Shown here one piece after another: positions 62,521 to 64,000 of a stretch of 64,000 nucleotides of DNA. The notes beneath the pieces are model-generated. The model was given only the letters and a program-made list of their open reading frames with translations, did no database searches and was not told the DNA's origin. Every line of letters starts with the position of its first letter. Position 1 is the stretch's first letter. The stretch is from Sphingomonas sp. CCH10-B3. GTDB taxonomy: Bacteria; Pseudomonadota; Alphaproteobacteria; Sphingomonadales; Sphingomonadaceae. The translations under genes were made by a program, and so were the position numbers. The stretch spans positions 124,001 to 188,000 of the forward strand of contig NZ_LSIJ01000061.1 in the NCBI RefSeq assembly GCF_001556185.1. Direction: 5' to 3'.

Positions 62521-64000
62521 GTGCGGATTCTGATTATCGACGACGAACCGGCGATGCACGACAGCTATCGCCAGTGCTTCGCCCCCGCCAGCGGCGGGAC
62601 GCTCGACGCGATGGCCGCCGAGCTGTTCGGCGATGACGACACCCCAGCCCCCGCCGACGACGCCCCCGAATTCGCGCTTACCCATGCGATGCAAGGCCTC
62701 GACGGCGTCGCCGAAGTCGAAAAAGCACGCGTGGCGGGTGATCCCTTCGCGGTCGCCTTCATCGACATCCGCATGCCGCCGGGGATCGACGGCCGCGAGA
62801 CCGCCAAACGCATCCGCGCGCTCGATCCCGACATCAACCTCGTCATCGTGACGGGTTATTCGGACTTCTCGCCAATCGAAATCGCCAAGGTCGCGGGACC
62901 GGCGGACAAAATCTTCTACATCGCCAAGCCGTTCGAAGTCGACGAAATCGTCCAGACCGCGACCGCGCTGACGAAGCGCTGGCAGATCGATCTCGAACTC
63001 GCCGCCGCGCGCGCGCAACTCGCCGCGCAAGTGGTGACGCTCGAGGATCAGAGCCGCGAACTCGCCGCGAACGAGAGCAAGGCGCTGCACATGGCAACGC
63101 ATGACTCGCTCACCGAGGCGCCCAATCGCCTGGCCTTCCTGCGCGCGCTGACCGAGCGATCGCGCGGCAAGGAAAGGTTTGCAACCGCGATGCTCGATCT
63201 CGATCGGTTCAAGCTCGTCAACGACACGCTCGGCCATCTGGCGGGCGACGAGATGATCCGCTCTGTCTATCAGCTATTGAGCGCTGCCGTGCCCGAAGGT
63301 GGCATGGTCGCCCGGCTGGGCGGTGACGAATTCGGCATCCTGTTCGACACCCCCGGCGAGGAAGCCGCCGTGATGGCCTGCGAGCTGATGCTGCGCCGCA
63401 TGTCGGTGACGCTGACGCTTGTCGGCCATTCGGTGCAGGCCAATGCATCGATCGGCGTGGTCGTCACTGAAGCCGAGCCGGTGCGCGACCCGGTCGACGT
63501 CATGCGCCGCGCCGATCTTGCCCTCAACGAAGCCAAGCGCGCGGGGCGCGGGGTGGTGCGCGCCTATGACGAGAGCATGGACGACAGCATCAAGTTCCGC
63601 CGCCGCATCGAAGGCGGACTGGGTCAGGCGATTGCGCGGGGCGAACTGAAGCTGGTCTATCAGCCGATCGTCGGCGGCGAAGCGCTCGACATCGTCGGCT
63701 TCGAAGGGTTGCTGCGCTGGGCATCGCCCGAATATGGCCCGATCTCGCCGGCGATGTTCATTCCGATCGCCGAGGAATCGAACCTGATTCACGATCTTGG
63801 CGACTTTGTGATCGAAACGGCGCTTGCCGAGCTGCACAATTGGCCGGGGCAATATGTCTCGATCAACTTCTCGCCCCGCCAGTTCCGGCGGCATAATTTC
63901 GTCGCGCATCTGGTCGAATGCGTCCAGCGCGCCGGCGTCGAGCCTGCGCGCGTGCAGATCGAGATCACCGAAACCGCAATCTTCGACGATGCCGACCGTG
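62521..64000 (+). CDS. Response regulator with GGDEF and EAL domains (partial, C-terminus missing)
   Basis: At least 493 residues, running past the right edge. The N-terminal receiver has the phosphoacceptor D82 in FIDIRMPPGIDG, with an acidic insertion (about 40-58) in the early part. A coiled-coil linker leads to a GGDEF domain with GGDEF at 267-271 and an EAL domain whose motif is EGL (395-397) rather than EAL, followed by ITETAIFD. The RxxD inhibitory site is absent. GTG at 62521, with a G-rich Shine-Dalgarno about seven bases upstream. It probably couples a two-component signal to c-di-GMP. No histidine kinase is in view. Confidence 0.9.
   Translation, partial: MRILIIDDEPAMHDSYRQCFAPASGGTLDAMAAELFGDDDTPAPADDAPEFALTHAMQGLDGVAEVEKARVAGDPFAVAFIDIRMPPGIDGRETAKRIRALDPDINLVIVTGYSDFSPIEIAKVAGPADKIFYIAKPFEVDEIVQTATALTKRWQIDLELAAARAQLAAQVVTLEDQSRELAANESKALHMATHDSLTEAPNRLAFLRALTERSRGKERFATAMLDLDRFKLVNDTLGHLAGDEMIRSVYQLLSAAVPEGGMVARLGGDEFGILFDTPGEEAAVMACELMLRRMSVTLTLVGHSVQANASIGVVVTEAEPVRDPVDVMRRADLALNEAKRAGRGVVRAYDESMDDSIKFRRRIEGGLGQAIARGELKLVYQPIVGGEALDIVGFEGLLRWASPEYGPISPAMFIPIAEESNLIHDLGDFVIETALAELHNWPGQYVSINFSPRQFRRHNFVAHLVECVQRAGVEPARVQIEITETAIFDDADR

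Overview
The window looks like a chromosomal segment of a sphingomonad (Alphaproteobacteria, order Sphingomonadales). The basis is gene content and style: high G+C, an NDUFA12-type complex I gene next to DUF2155 and aat, a LexA operator of the alphaproteobacterial GTTC-N7-GTTC type, a MurE of the meso-diaminopimelate type, and sphingomonad-style palindromic repeats. No phage, transposase or CRISPR array is visible. The assignment is inferred from protein and site character, not from a database search.

Layout. (1) 1-9.5 kb, minus strand: the division and cell-wall (dcw) cluster mraZ-rsmH-ftsL-ftsI-murE-murF-mraY-murD-ftsW, almost every junction being a GTGA or ATGA stop/start overlap. ftsW runs off the left edge. 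(2) 9.5-20.9 kb: a regulatory gap with phased GGG repeats and a LexA-like box, then a small membrane protein, cysK, a Mpo1-like protein, a secreted amidohydrolase, dgkA, an SOS-type Y-family polymerase, a lysozyme-inhibitor-like lipoprotein, a ParA-like ATPase, aat overlapping a convergent DUF2155 gene, an NDUFA12 homologue, and a recX/tandem cold-shock/DUF192 operon. (3) 21-25.2 kb: a fatty acyl-AMP ligase and a GGDEF-EAL protein.

(4) 25.3-50.4 kb is the transcription/translation region: tRNA-Trp, secE-nusG, rplK-rplA, rplJ-rplL and rpoB-rpoC in canonical order, but split by other genes. A type I secretion-like trio whose ABC protein has lost every ATPase motif lies between tRNA-Trp and secE. 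An esterase, an isolated acsF (aerobic bacteriochlorophyll cyclase) and yghU lie between nusG and rplK. An M28 peptidase lies between rplA and rplJ. An amino-acid ester hydrolase and a proline-rich membrane protein, both on the minus strand, lie between rplL and rpoB. Terminators after rplA, rplL and rpoC, plus candidate promoters before secE, rplK, rplJ and rpoB, indicate that the old operon now runs as separate units.

(5) 50.4-64 kb: small envelope proteins, a TauE/SafE permease, a phasin, lepA, a CsgG-like protein, a nicotinamide riboside uptake pair (pnuC plus a NadR-like kinase), gph, glmU-glmS-ROK sugar kinase (UDP-GlcNAc supply), and a response-regulator GGDEF-EAL protein cut by the right edge.

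The best leads are the ATPase-dead ABC/HlyD/TolC trio, the orphan acsF with an Fnr/FixK-type palindrome, the fragmented rpl-rpo region, and the two SOS-type operators, one upstream of the dcw cluster.
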